Origin: a virus
Reading direction: 5' to 3' (one strand)
DNA length: 35,476 bases
Virus record (IMG/VR): IMGVR_UViG_3300042475_005421
Location: 1 to 35,476 of that record
In this document: in pieces, positions 1 to 7,025 of the stretch
Position numbering within the stretch: the stretch's first letter is position 1
How the letters are laid out: every line of letters starts with the position of its first letter
The notes under the pieces: generated by a model
What the model saw: the letters and a program-made list of their open reading frames with translations, nothing else
Databases searched by the model: none
Told to the model about the DNA's origin: nothing
Translations under genes and position numbers: made by a program

Positions 1-87
1 AGCTGCGAAGACTGCCGAACCGTTGCCGTTGACGGGCCGGTTCTTACTGAAGTTGAAATCACTACACCAGGCATAGGACCTTCCTAA
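1..87 (+). CDS. C-terminal end of an unidentified protein (partial)
   Basis: Frame 1 is open from the window edge to a TAA at 85-87 and encodes the last 28 residues of a protein, beginning SCEDC and ending TTPGIGPS. The gene starts outside the window, so its function cannot be told. It runs toward the minus-strand neck genes, so the two converge in the gap at 88-204. The closely spaced cysteines (CxxC) are the only feature of note. Codon use looks like the neighbouring genes, which supports real coding, but 28 residues are not enough to be certain. Confidence 0.5.
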   Translation, partial: SCEDCRTVAVDGPVLTEVEITTPGIGPS

Positions 88-118
88 TTCGGTATTGGGG
101 TTGAATCCCGTATGTTGA

Positions 119-181
119 TTTCAATTGTACAGATAGGGAGTGTTTATTTTATGCAACTATCTATTTAACTTAAAATTGAAA
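119..181. terminator. Nested inverted repeat between convergent genes, possible bidirectional terminator
   Basis: TTTCAATT at 119-126 pairs with AATTGAAA at 174-181. Inside it AGATAG at 131-136 pairs with CTATCT at 157-162. The element sits between the stop of the + strand gene (87) and the stop of the minus-strand gene (205), where a shared terminator is expected. It is AT-rich and lacks a GC-rich core, so it would be a weak hairpin. The role is inferred from position. Confidence 0.35.
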
Positions 182-204
182 AATCCAAACATACTGGAGC
201 GATA

Positions 205-846
205 CTAACCAAGCGAAACGCTTGCCGATTGATTCTCATCGTCCAGCATTGATGGAAGTGCGCCATCAGAAGAGACAGATTTAACGACCAAACGAAGTTC
301 GTCCATGGTTCCGATGTCAAGTCTCGTCACAACTTCATCAATTTCTAATGTATAACCAATATATGCACCAGCCATAAACCGGTCACCCTTGAGTAGGGTA
401 ATGTCCGAAAACTCTTCACGAAAGGTTGATTCGTCAATTAGTGCCCTGAAAGAAGTCCTTGAATCATATGCTTTTAAGCATGGGTAGTCCAAAAGTGCAG
501 AACGAACAACAGTTGTTAATCTATCTCGCATTAATGTCGTCTCTGCAGTTCCTTCGGTTCTAACCCAAACGTAAGTCCTCATGTTGTACGAGACTCGATA
601 CAGGGGGTCTGGCCCGGCAAAACCAATTCTTTCCATTTGTCCAGTAGATAGAGCGACGGTAATTATCGAAGGCCAATGGTCTATGGCCAATGGCTCATGG
701 GCCAGGTAGTCCTCTGGGTCAGGGAGTTGTCCGGAGTGAAGGTTCCAGCCGTTTCTGTACCTAACCAGTCTTATCGGTATGTCTTGCTGGAGATATGAAT
801 TTACATATTCTTTTGCAAAGTGAACGCCATTCATTAAATCGCTCAT
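205..846 (-). CDS. Probable tail terminator / neck protein
   Basis: 213 residues. No family signature is decisive. The protein is third in a minus-strand series connector, gpG/gp10-like protein, this gene, and in HK97-like phages the third position is normally the tail terminator that caps the tail tube at the head. The sequence fits a small mixed alpha/beta neck protein: a strand-rich centre (MRTYVWVRTEG), a helix (TTLMRDRLTTVVRSALLD) and a late strand pair (FMAGAYIGYTLEIDEV). Its start overlaps the stop of the upstream gene by 4 bases, which suggests translational coupling. The C-terminal tail is serine-rich and probably disordered. The functional name rests on synteny; it could be another neck or tail completion protein. 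Confidence 0.5.
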   Translation of the reverse strand: MSDLMNGVHFAKEYVNSYLQQDIPIRLVRYRNGWNLHSGQLPDPEDYLAHEPLAIDHWPSIITVALSTGQMERIGFAGPDPLYRVSYNMRTYVWVRTEGTAETTLMRDRLTTVVRSALLDYPCLKAYDSRTSFRALIDESTFREEFSDITLLKGDRFMAGAYIGYTLEIDEVVTRLDIGTMDELRLVVKSVSSDGALPSMLDDENQSASVSLG

Positions 847-1340
847 ATAATTTTGCTTCCCTCGGTGACATAGCGAGCGACAGCTTTACCCATATCTCTG
901 TCAAAATCTTTGGGAACAAAAATTATTTTTCTAGCTGGCATGTTTTCAGTTCCGTATTGATGGAACTTTGGAATTTTTCCAACAACACCAAATACTGCTT
1001 CGTGGTCACTTATTGAATTTACTGGACCTTTGGTTAAGTTGGATACGCTGCGAAACAATTCTCCGGTCTGCACCAATGGTGGGGCGCCTGGATATCTCAT
1101 TGCTTTCCATGCTGCGTACTGTGGGTCAAGCGGTGGCCAGGCACCGCGAAGCATTGCTTTTGCGGACATTGCTCCCATGGTCGTAAAGTTTTCAGAGTAA
1201 ACGCGCTCGAGCTTTTCTCCAGCGTGTCTTAGAATTGGACTGAAATCGTTCATGCGGTCAAGCATGTTGTCGAGCCTGTCTTTTGCCTCATCAATATCTA
1301 TTCTGATGATTACTTTGTATTGGACAGCTCCGCCCACCAT
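843..1340 (-). CDS. Phage virion morphogenesis protein (gpG / HK97 gp10-like neck protein)
   Basis: 165 residues. The C-terminal part has the typical pattern of the Mu gpG/HK97 gp10 tail-completion group: a segment LVQTGELFRSV, then FHQYGTENMPARKIIFVP, where a QYGT turn precedes a PAR motif and a hydrophobic strand. Proteins of this group act at the head-tail junction and are needed to join tails to filled heads. The N-terminal third (about residues 10-60) is predicted helical. The gene abuts the connector gene upstream (stop and start overlap at 1340) and overlaps the next gene by 4 bases. Length is usual for the family. I am fairly confident of the family and less sure of the exact structural position. 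Confidence 0.75.
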   Translation of the reverse strand: MVGGAVQYKVIIRIDIDEAKDRLDNMLDRMNDFSPILRHAGEKLERVYSENFTTMGAMSAKAMLRGAWPPLDPQYAAWKAMRYPGAPPLVQTGELFRSVSNLTKGPVNSISDHEAVFGVVGKIPKFHQYGTENMPARKIIFVPKDFDRDMGKAVARYVTEGSKII

Positions 1341-1984
1341 TAAACCCTTACTCTGCGGTATTTTCTTACTGCCATAAGTTCAGAATCAAGGAATCCAGTA
1401 ACCAGTGGCCCGGTGTTCCTTGTGTTCAGGTCTTTAACGGATACTACGTCATCGTGCATATTTTGCATCTCTCTGCTGGCGGCACGCAAAATCATCAACT
1501 TAAACACCGGAATTGTTGAGCCGTCCAATCCCGCTTCATACGTCACTGTAACCAAATCGTCTGCGTATCCGTAATAATAGTCAACCCCATATGGGCGAGT
1601 TACATAGTCTGTCTCTTCTTCAAGAACTCGCTCTTCACCAAATAGCGGTTTTACTTTTATTTCCGTAATTGACGATATTGGTGTATTTTTAAAATAAATT
1701 GCTGGGGGTGGAGAAGCCCATGTGGTCATGTCGTATTTTGGACTGCTTTCGAAACCGTAGTTATACGTATTATCGTTTGCTGTAAGGAATGTGCTCATCG
1801 GAATTCCGGTGTGAGACGAAGTGAGACGATGTTCTTCCGTGTATTCGGAAACTTCAATCGGTCTTTTTAGATAGCCCTCAAGCTCGCTCTGCAGTCCGGC
1901 AAGAATCATTGTCGCGGCGTCTTCTTGCCTCGCAGTAAGCGAGATGTCCATATATGTTTTGATGTCAAAAATAGATGCGAGCAT
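1340..1984 (-). CDS. Head-tail connector protein (gp6/adaptor-like)
   Basis: 214 residues. The N-terminal segment DIKTYMDISLTARQEDAATM followed by a helix and GYLKRPIEVSEYTEE is the standard opening of phage gp6-like connectors, which form a ring under the portal and open the head to the tail. A strand-rich insertion (residues about 55-150, several Tyr-rich strands) is followed by a helix KLMILRAASREMQNM. A Shine-Dalgarno-like GAGAGG lies upstream of the ATG at 1984. It is the first gene of a three-gene neck operon. In most phages this gene follows the portal and capsid genes; here it is about 11 kb away from the portal and on the opposite strand. Confidence 0.7.
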   Translation of the reverse strand: MLASIFDIKTYMDISLTARQEDAATMILAGLQSELEGYLKRPIEVSEYTEEHRLTSSHTGIPMSTFLTANDNTYNYGFESSPKYDMTTWASPPPAIYFKNTPISSITEIKVKPLFGEERVLEEETDYVTRPYGVDYYYGYADDLVTVTYEAGLDGSTIPVFKLMILRAASREMQNMHDDVVSVKDLNTRNTGPLVTGFLDSELMAVRKYRRVRV

Positions 1985-2081
1985 TTCGGCCTCTCGTCAA
2001 ATGATGCAATAAATTGCTGATATTAAATTTTAACATTAAACACGTATCCCCCTTGCCAACACTATGTGCTAGCTTCTGGGT
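1985..2081. promoter_or_regulatory. Divergent control region between neck operon and acidic-protein gene
   Basis: These 97 bases separate two divergently transcribed units, so both promoters should lie here. The middle is AT-rich (2011-2040). On the + strand TAGCTT at 2070-2075 has the TANNNT form of a -10 box and ends 6 bases before the ATG at 2082. That spacing would give a leaderless transcript, which would also explain the missing Shine-Dalgarno sequence there. No convincing -35 box is visible. This is positional inference. Confidence 0.35.
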
Positions 2082-2471
2082 ATGGCCGAGGAAGCAAAAA
2101 TTGTTCGAATTCCTAAGGAAAAACAAAAAGAACATGTTGTTGACATAATTAACCATGTATCTGAAATTCTTTACTATTTTTTCGAGGAAAATGAAGAACT
2201 AGAGAATGAAGAGCAACTCGAAGAGTTCGTGCTCTTCGTTTGGGATATTGCCGTTCTGTGCATGGGTTCTCTCAATATGAGAATCGTCGGCGAAACAAAA
2301 GATGGAAAAATTCTGGCTGAAATTTCTCCAGTTGAAAGCGTTAAACAAATGCTGATGGAAAAAAGTATCGGTGAAGAGGGTGAAGCCTATTATGAAGATG
2401 ACATTGACGAAACAACTAGCGAAGGTGCAGAAGTCGACCTTGGCGATTGGGAATCAATCTTTACTAGCTAG
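2082..2471 (+). CDS. Small acidic protein of unknown function
   Basis: 129 residues, strongly acidic, not recognised. An N-terminal helical part (residues 1-75, with a Leu/Phe-rich face YYFFEENEELENEEQLEEFVLFVW) is followed by a short strand region (MRIVGETKDGKILAEIS) and an Asp/Glu-rich tail (about residues 100-125). It is the only + strand gene in the first 7 kb and stands alone between two minus-strand operons, with its stop 5 bases from the stop of the basic-protein gene at 2477. Its own promoter and leaderless start seem likely. The charge and isolated control suit a small regulator, inhibitor or DNA mimic, but nothing in the sequence proves any of these. Confidence 0.75.
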   Translation: MAEEAKIVRIPKEKQKEHVVDIINHVSEILYYFFEENEELENEEQLEEFVLFVWDIAVLCMGSLNMRIVGETKDGKILAEISPVESVKQMLMEKSIGEEGEAYYEDDIDETTSEGAEVDLGDWESIFTS

Positions 2472-2476
2472 GTAAA

Positions 2477-3313
2477 TTATCTAGCCCGTTTACGCGGCGT
2501 TGTCGACTTTGATGCTTTTCGTGGTTTGGTTGGCTTCTTTGCCCCACGCGTTTTCTTGGCCGTGCTCATTTTGTTGTCGCGCCTTCCGGCTGTCGCAATT
2601 GTTCTGTCACGCTTTTTTTGAAGTGGAGTTTTTGGTGTAGCTTTTCTTCTTCCGCCAGGACGTGAGGTTGTCATTCTTGGACGAATAGTTTTTCCATACC
2701 GTTTAGCTATATTGACTTTGTCAAGGTCATCTTGTCCACGTATTTTTCTTGCTGGCTGGCCACCGTAAGATACTGCACCCTTCTTCGACATTCGGTCATA
2801 GAAACGTTTTTGTGCATCCATGAATTTTCTTGGGCTTGTCCGTCCAATATATGTTGCGCCACCAACTGGGTTAAGTTTCTTTTGCATTTCTTTCGTGTCT
2901 TTGGCGCTGATAAATGTGCGACCTGGATTTGCTCCTCGGTACTTTACGTGCTCGTCAGCAACTGTACGTTTCTCGAGTCCGTCTTTTCCTCTTGCGAGTT
3001 TTGCACGCTTAGTTTTTTCGTAAACCCATTTTCCATTGGCCCCCCTCTTCCGGCGCGAAAGATTAATTCCGTCCCCGGAATACTGAGCCAGTGTTCCCAT
3101 GTCACCGAATTTTCGTTTCTTTATGTCTGCAGCACTTACACCAAAAAATGTTTGAGCTGCTTTTACGTTTCGTGCCAACGTCTTCGAGTCACGGTCGTTA
3201 AGTTTTCGCCCACGACGCTTGAGGTCAGCCTCGAGGTCCTGAAAGCTGACAATTTGATTCATTATGTATGCGGCGTCATCAGAAATGTCAGGGCCGTACC
3301 GTACACCAGGCAT
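2477..3313 (-). CDS. Very basic protein with Lys/Arg/Pro-rich tail, unknown function
   Basis: 278 residues, not recognised. The N-terminal part (residues 1-70) is a moderately charged helical region; the rest is increasingly basic. From about residue 210 to the end it becomes a repetitive tail of Lys, Arg, Pro, Thr and Ala (KKTRGAKKPTKPRKASKS and similar), like histone H1 or other nucleic-acid compacting tails. AGGAG lies just upstream of the ATG at 3313. It is the last gene of the minus-strand resolvase/ParB operon. A DNA- or RNA-binding role, such as a virion-packaged or nucleoid-binding protein, is the natural guess but is inferred only from charge. An aspartate-rich N-terminus is unusual for a purely structural DNA-compaction protein. 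Confidence 0.7.
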   Translation of the reverse strand: MPGVRYGPDISDDAAYIMNQIVSFQDLEADLKRRGRKLNDRDSKTLARNVKAAQTFFGVSAADIKKRKFGDMGTLAQYSGDGINLSRRKRGANGKWVYEKTKRAKLARGKDGLEKRTVADEHVKYRGANPGRTFISAKDTKEMQKKLNPVGGATYIGRTSPRKFMDAQKRFYDRMSKKGAVSYGGQPARKIRGQDDLDKVNIAKRYGKTIRPRMTTSRPGGRRKATPKTPLQKKRDRTIATAGRRDNKMSTAKKTRGAKKPTKPRKASKSTTPRKRAR

Positions 3314-3358
3314 GTTGCTCCTTAAGCTCTATAAAAATATAGCAGAAAAAAATGTTCT

Positions 3359-3916
3359 TTATCTGTCAGGATTTGGCGGAGATTCAATAACCATCTTGTC
3401 CGATACCGGAAGAGACGATGGAGCCTCTATTGGAACCCATGCTTTGGCGTAATTATGTTCTTTTATTTTCCTTGCTTTTAGGACACTTCCGTCAAGCATT
3501 AATGAAAGCTCTTCGTTTCTCATTGAAAGTAACTCATTAAAGTCGCTATTTCTGTAGTCTCCGGAGCGTTTTGCTTTTCTAATTATTTCCGATGTTTTTG
3601 CAGCCACAACAGTTGAACGCCCACGATTAAGGCGCAAATGCATAATCATTGCATCTATCTGGCTAACGTCATGAAAAACAACTGGAATCTTTCCATCAAG
3701 TTGTTCATATATATCGTCAATATTGCTTGCAAGAAGAAATCTTTCAGAACCATCAATTATTTCATTAGACGAGCGCCTTACATGAATTGGTTGAATGAAA
3801 CCAAACTCCATAAGTGAGCCAGAAATGATAAGAAGTTCTGGTCTGAGGACATATGTTGCGCGCCAACTTGGAACCACGAGCAAGTCCATATCTACATATT
3901 CAATATTAATAGCCAT
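3359..3916 (-). CDS. ParB/sulfiredoxin-superfamily protein (IbrB-like), partner of the PP-loop gene
   Basis: 185 residues. The N-terminal 100 residues follow the ParB-like nuclease/CTPase fold: LRPELLIISGSLMEFGFIQPIHVRR, then the signature turn IIDGSERFLLAS (D55, G56, R59), then PVVFHDV and a helix ending LRLNRGRSTVV. The C-terminal part is helical and then proline-rich. Its start overlaps the end of the PP-loop gene by 11 bases, so the two are translated together. A ParB-like protein paired with a PAPS-reductase-like protein is the arrangement known as IbrA/IbrB in E. coli prophage elements, where the pair influences host gene expression; the biochemical reaction is not settled. No partition system is visible, so plasmid-type segregation is unlikely. 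Confidence 0.75.
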   Translation of the reverse strand: MAINIEYVDMDLLVVPSWRATYVLRPELLIISGSLMEFGFIQPIHVRRSSNEIIDGSERFLLASNIDDIYEQLDGKIPVVFHDVSQIDAMIMHLRLNRGRSTVVAAKTSEIIRKAKRSGDYRNSDFNELLSMRNEELSLMLDGSVLKARKIKEHNYAKAWVPIEAPSSLPVSDKMVIESPPNPDR

Positions 3917-5048
3917 CGCCGTAAAGTTCCTGTTCTAGGTCCGCTGTTCGTATGGTGTGGGCTTTTGTTCTTGGCCCGACTGGTGTTGGTGAGTTTACGT
4001 CAATTTCGTTAAGCATCAAGTTCCTTATAAGCCAAGCAACCGGGTAACCATGCGGGTCGGTTAGGTGTTTTTTGCGAAACTTAGAAACGAAGACTCGCGC
4101 CTCCATCTGCCTGCGTGAGCCAACTAGGTATTTATCAATAAAGGCCGAGGCACCAGCAAATCCGTCTTTGGCATAAGAGGCGATAACTTTTTCTACGTCG
4201 TACTCTGGCCACACTCTACGCTGAGCATCAATGTATGGGAAGCATTCATAAAGACGGTCGTAGAATTCTGGCTCTGTTGCAATCACATCACCTATCCGTC
4301 TGATTGCCGTGGCGTGTAGCGGTATTCCTATTCTTGTGTTGCTACCCGTAGCAACAGCTAGGTCATAGTATTCACAGTAATCTGCGCCGTGTTCCTCAAT
4401 TATAAATTTAAATACATCGTTTGTGTTCCAGTCATAAATTATTTTTGCAAACTTTAGTGGTATGCCGCGCTTCAGTTTGTATGGCGTAACGATGTAATTT
4501 TCATGAAGTTTTTGGACAATTGAGCGGTAACGAACCATTGATTCGCTGGCGCGAACCCCAGTTAGAAAAGCAACGTTTCCCTTCTTTCCCTGCATTGTGT
4601 AGTAATCGGTCTGCTCTGGCAGCGATACATCGTGATTCAACCCAAAGTGTTTTCCAGTAATTGCCCATGGTGGAATCTCCCTGACAAGACGGTCCTGTTT
4701 TCGTCTCTGGTCACTCCATAGCAGCGTCGTTATTCTGTGCCCAAGAACCCAAACTTCTGCTGGATATGGTAAGCAATACCACTCCATATCGACCCAGTCA
4801 TAATTTCGAACTTGTTCTACATATTTGACTACTGCAGGACTAACCATTTCTTCGTCACGAAAAATCACCTTCACTGGACCAAGACCGCGCTCTTCGTGGA
4901 TTTCTTTTGCAAGATACAGAACCGCTGTTGAGTCTTTTCCTCCGGAGAACTGCACACAAACGGTGTCGAACGTGTCGTATACGTGACGAATGCGTTCACG
5001 TGCTGCATCAACACAGCTCATATCCAAAAAGAGTCGCTGTCTAGTCAT
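3906..5048 (-). CDS. PP-loop ATPase of the PAPS reductase family (IbrA/DUF3440-like)
   Basis: 380 residues. The PP-loop SGGKDS at residues 35-40 binds ATP; enzymes with it adenylate a substrate (PAPS reductases, ATP sulfurylase, DndC, tRNA thiolases). The segment VKVIFRDEEMVSP after it matches the usual second strand of the fold, and GVRASESMVRYRS (about residues 165-177) matches the arginine-rich substrate loop of PAPS reductase-like proteins. There is no C-terminal ECGLH-type cysteine motif of true PAPS reductases, so sulfate reduction is unlikely. The gene lies between two ParB-like genes, 9 bases after one and overlapping the other. Phage nucleic-acid modification or host regulation (as for IbrA) are both possible. 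Confidence 0.85.
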   Translation of the reverse strand: MTRQRLFLDMSCVDAARERIRHVYDTFDTVCVQFSGGKDSTAVLYLAKEIHEERGLGPVKVIFRDEEMVSPAVVKYVEQVRNYDWVDMEWYCLPYPAEVWVLGHRITTLLWSDQRRKQDRLVREIPPWAITGKHFGLNHDVSLPEQTDYYTMQGKKGNVAFLTGVRASESMVRYRSIVQKLHENYIVTPYKLKRGIPLKFAKIIYDWNTNDVFKFIIEEHGADYCEYYDLAVATGSNTRIGIPLHATAIRRIGDVIATEPEFYDRLYECFPYIDAQRRVWPEYDVEKVIASYAKDGFAGASAFIDKYLVGSRRQMEARVFVSKFRKKHLTDPHGYPVAWLIRNLMLNEIDVNSPTPVGPRTKAHTIRTADLEQELYGDGY

Positions 5049-5057
5049 TATTAACTA

Positions 5058-5906
5058 TCAAATCTCGCAGTGTTCATCAATGAAGTTCATCAGTCTTTCT
5101 GCCGTTGTTGAGCCATCTATACCTGGGTTAGAGCGCAACCACCTGATGAAGTCATACCAACGAGATTGCTGTTGTGGTGAATCAAAAACAAGTGTGTACT
5201 GAACAACTGCCTGCGGAGCAGACGAGGGTGAAACAGTGGTTGAACCGCGAATAGCAGCATCGCGCTGGTCTACCCCGCCCTTTGCTGAAAGATGCTGACC
5301 ATCTCGTGTTTTGGTTACCTCTACTGTATTCATGTCTACAGATTGTCTTGGCTGGATTGATGCTGGAGAATCTTCTTCATCATCAACCAAATCATCTGGA
5401 TTATCAAACGACGCATTTGGATTGACGATTACAGGTGGCCTATATTCTCCGCTGTCAACCACCTGGTGGTTTTCACGTATCGATTTTTGTTCTATTTCAG
5501 CAATATCAAATTCATCCCAGCCAAGTCCATCCATTAACTCTGGGTAGTAATCACTAATTTCTAAGACAAAATCATTAAGCAATTCTGGCTCGGTATATCC
5601 GAGCTCCATGGTTCTGTTGTCTGCTAATGCGAATGCAATTGCTCGCTTGTCGTCCACATCATATTCAACTGCTGCAATCTTGTCCCACCCGAGACGCTTT
5701 GCGGCTTCAAATTGATGATTTCCCGCAATAACGGTTGATGTTCCATCTCCGTTTGGGCGCACAACGATAGGTTTGATTTGGCCAAATTCTGCATACGACG
5801 ACATGATTGCTTCAACGTTGCCTCGCCGCGGATTGTTGTCAAGCGGGAAAAGCGTGTCGATATCTACCGCAAGCGAAAGAAGCGATTCATGTATTCCATT
5901 AGCCAT
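5058..5906 (-). CDS. ParB-like N-terminal domain protein with conserved phage C-terminal module
   Basis: 282 residues. Residues 12-130 form a ParB N-terminal domain: IDTLFPLDNNPRRGN (box I), then IVVRPNGDGTSTVIAGNHQFEAAKRLGW (box II-like, where GNHQ replaces the usual GxxR), then a helix with ADNRTMELG. Residues about 140-225 are low-complexity and probably a linker. The last 50 residues (VQYTLVFDSPQQQSRWYDFIRWLRS) form a second small domain that looks like an interaction module. The arginine-to-glutamine change in the nucleotide-binding turn may weaken CTP/ATP use. It is 3 bases downstream of the small helical gene and 9 bases upstream of the PP-loop gene, so all belong to one operon. Confidence 0.8.
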   Translation of the reverse strand: MANGIHESLLSLAVDIDTLFPLDNNPRRGNVEAIMSSYAEFGQIKPIVVRPNGDGTSTVIAGNHQFEAAKRLGWDKIAAVEYDVDDKRAIAFALADNRTMELGYTEPELLNDFVLEISDYYPELMDGLGWDEFDIAEIEQKSIRENHQVVDSGEYRPPVIVNPNASFDNPDDLVDDEEDSPASIQPRQSVDMNTVEVTKTRDGQHLSAKGGVDQRDAAIRGSTTVSPSSAPQAVVQYTLVFDSPQQQSRWYDFIRWLRSNPGIDGSTTAERLMNFIDEHCEI

Positions 5907-5909
5907 AAG

Positions 5910-6245
5910 TTAAACCTGTGTCCTGACATTTGCATTGAGTGTTCGGATTGCATCCATTGAAGCACGAATAGACAGAAGCGACTCACGCTTTGACTTCACC
6001 AGCGCCTCGGCACACTTGTACTCGAAATTCTGCTGGTCCATTTTGTAATCAGCCCATGCTTCACGCTCTTTGATTGAGCCTTTAGCAGAAAGATATTCCT
6101 TGGCCCAATTTGACTTATAAAGCGCTTCTTTTTTTGCACAATCCATTGCGAGCGTTTCGAACTGCTCAGTTTCGGTCTCGAGCTTGTCCATCAAGCGAAG
6201 CAGCTCTTGTTCAATCTCGACTTGGCTTATTGGGTTATTTCTCAT
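5910..6245 (-). CDS. Small helical protein, unknown function
   Basis: 111 residues, almost entirely predicted alpha-helical and rich in Glu, Lys and Ala. Two long helices (about residues 8-50 and 55-105) could form an antiparallel coiled coil. No catalytic motif is visible and I do not recognise a family with confidence. Its ATG overlaps the stop of the resolvase gene by 4 bases (ATGA), so the two are translationally coupled, and the ParB-like gene follows 3 bases later. Position beside the resolvase suggests a DNA-metabolism accessory protein, but that is context only. Confidence 0.7.
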   Translation of the reverse strand: MRNNPISQVEIEQELLRLMDKLETETEQFETLAMDCAKKEALYKSNWAKEYLSAKGSIKEREAWADYKMDQQNFEYKCAEALVKSKRESLLSIRASMDAIRTLNANVRTQV

Positions 6246-6778
6246 TTCTCTCCAAGCTGTTCAATGTAGGCATTTAGTAGCGTCCAATCTACTTTCTCTA
6301 GACCAGAGACGTGCGTGGCTGGCCAGTCAAATCTAGGACTCCCAAGGCGAGCCAGAACCATCTCTTCCATAATCCAAGCGTCGCATTTATCATCTGCACC
6401 AGGGTTTGACCACACTAGTCCTGTTTTTGCAGATATGGAAGAAATTACTTCATTTTTAGAAGCATTGCCTTTTCCTGTTGCAAATTTTGCTCTACATGTT
6501 GGGGGAATCACGACTACTGGCCTGCCCAATTCCCAAAGCAAGAGACGAATCACACCACCAAGTTCACCAATTGAATGTGCCTGAGAATTCCTGGAAGCAA
6601 ACGAATACCCCTCCATGGCAACAACGTCAATCGAGAATTCAATGATTAGGTCTTCAACTTTGCGTTTTATCAACCACAAACGATGCGGTCCAGTTTTGTC
6701 GACAGATATAACTCCGGTTTCGCCATTGTGGCAATAACCAGTGGACGTTAGGGATAAGTCGAGCGAAAGAATATTCAC
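6242..6778 (-). CDS. RuvC-like Holliday junction resolvase
   Basis: 178 residues, the usual RuvC length. The RNase H-fold acidic residues are in place: D7 in ILSLDLSLTSTGY, E56 in VVAMEGYSFASR, and D130/D133 in GADDKCDAW near the C-terminus. The middle GELGGVIRLLL and VIPPTCRAKFATGKGNASKNEV match the phage and bacterial RuvC helix and basic DNA-binding segment. Phage enzymes of this group cut four-way junctions or branched DNA before packaging. It is the first gene of the minus-strand operon ending at 2477, and its 130-base leader contains a structured RNA and a terminator-like hairpin, so its expression may be conditional. Confidence in the fold is high; junction specificity is inferred. Confidence 0.88.
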   Translation of the reverse strand: MNILSLDLSLTSTGYCHNGETGVISVDKTGPHRLWLIKRKVEDLIIEFSIDVVAMEGYSFASRNSQAHSIGELGGVIRLLLWELGRPVVVIPPTCRAKFATGKGNASKNEVISSISAKTGLVWSNPGADDKCDAWIMEEMVLARLGSPRFDWPATHVSGLEKVDWTLLNAYIEQLGEK

Positions 6779-6795
6779 TTAGTAGACATTAACCT

Positions 6796-6837
6796 AAAAA
6801 GCAAAGACCCGCCGAACTTCTAGCCTGTCCGGCGGGT
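6796..6837 (-). terminator. Intrinsic terminator-like hairpin in the resolvase leader
   Basis: On the minus strand ACCCGCCG and CGGCGGGT form an 8-bp GC-rich stem (+ strand arms 6807-6814 and 6830-6837), extended by two more pairs across one mismatch. It is followed by CTTTGCTTTTT. The U-rich stretch ends 17 bases before the ATG of the resolvase gene. A terminator in this place, downstream of a folded RNA, is the layout of a riboswitch or attenuator. On the + strand there is no U-run, which favours minus-strand function. Confidence 0.6.
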
Positions 6838-6846
6838 GCTACTGGC

Positions 6847-6911
6847 GCTGGTGGTTTTACGTCTGGCGTAGTTTTGCCGTAGCTCGCGCTACTAGACCTT
6901 TGACCACCTGC
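6847..6911 (-). ncRNA. Structured leader RNA (aptamer-like three-way junction) upstream of the resolvase operon
   Basis: Read on the minus strand, an outer stem GCaGGUGGU/ACCACCaGC (6903-6911 with 6847-6855) encloses a junction stem GUCU/AGAC (6894-6897 with 6861-6864). This holds two hairpins placed almost back to back. One is GUAGC-GCGA-GCUAC (6879-6892), closed by a GNRA tetraloop. The other is a 3-bp GGC/GCC hairpin with an 8-base loop (6865-6878). Only one base is unpaired inside the junction. The GNRA loop exists only on the minus strand, which sets the orientation. I do not recognise it as a known riboswitch class and it is not a tRNA. The terminator-like hairpin follows about 10 bases later. 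Confidence 0.55.
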
Positions 6912-7025
6912 CTTTCTCTCGCTAAGAGTAGATGTTGGCTAGATGAAAAAATCGTAACACTAAAAATAAATACTGATTAGTAAACCAATTAAAAATTAAT
7001 TTGTTTAATTTTGAACATGCAAGAA

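Noticed and set aside
3906-5048. True PAPS reductase of sulfate assimilation
   Set aside because: The PP-loop is present but the C-terminal catalytic cysteine motif of assimilatory enzymes is missing and no sulfur pathway genes are nearby.
3359-5906. ParAB-type plasmid partition system
   Set aside because: No ParA ATPase and no parS-like repeats were found; the ParB-like genes pair with a PP-loop gene instead.
6850-6908. tRNA or tmRNA gene in the 6.8-7.2 kb gap
   Set aside because: The paired regions do not form an acceptor stem with a T-arm consensus or a 7-base anticodon loop; the layout fits a leader RNA better.
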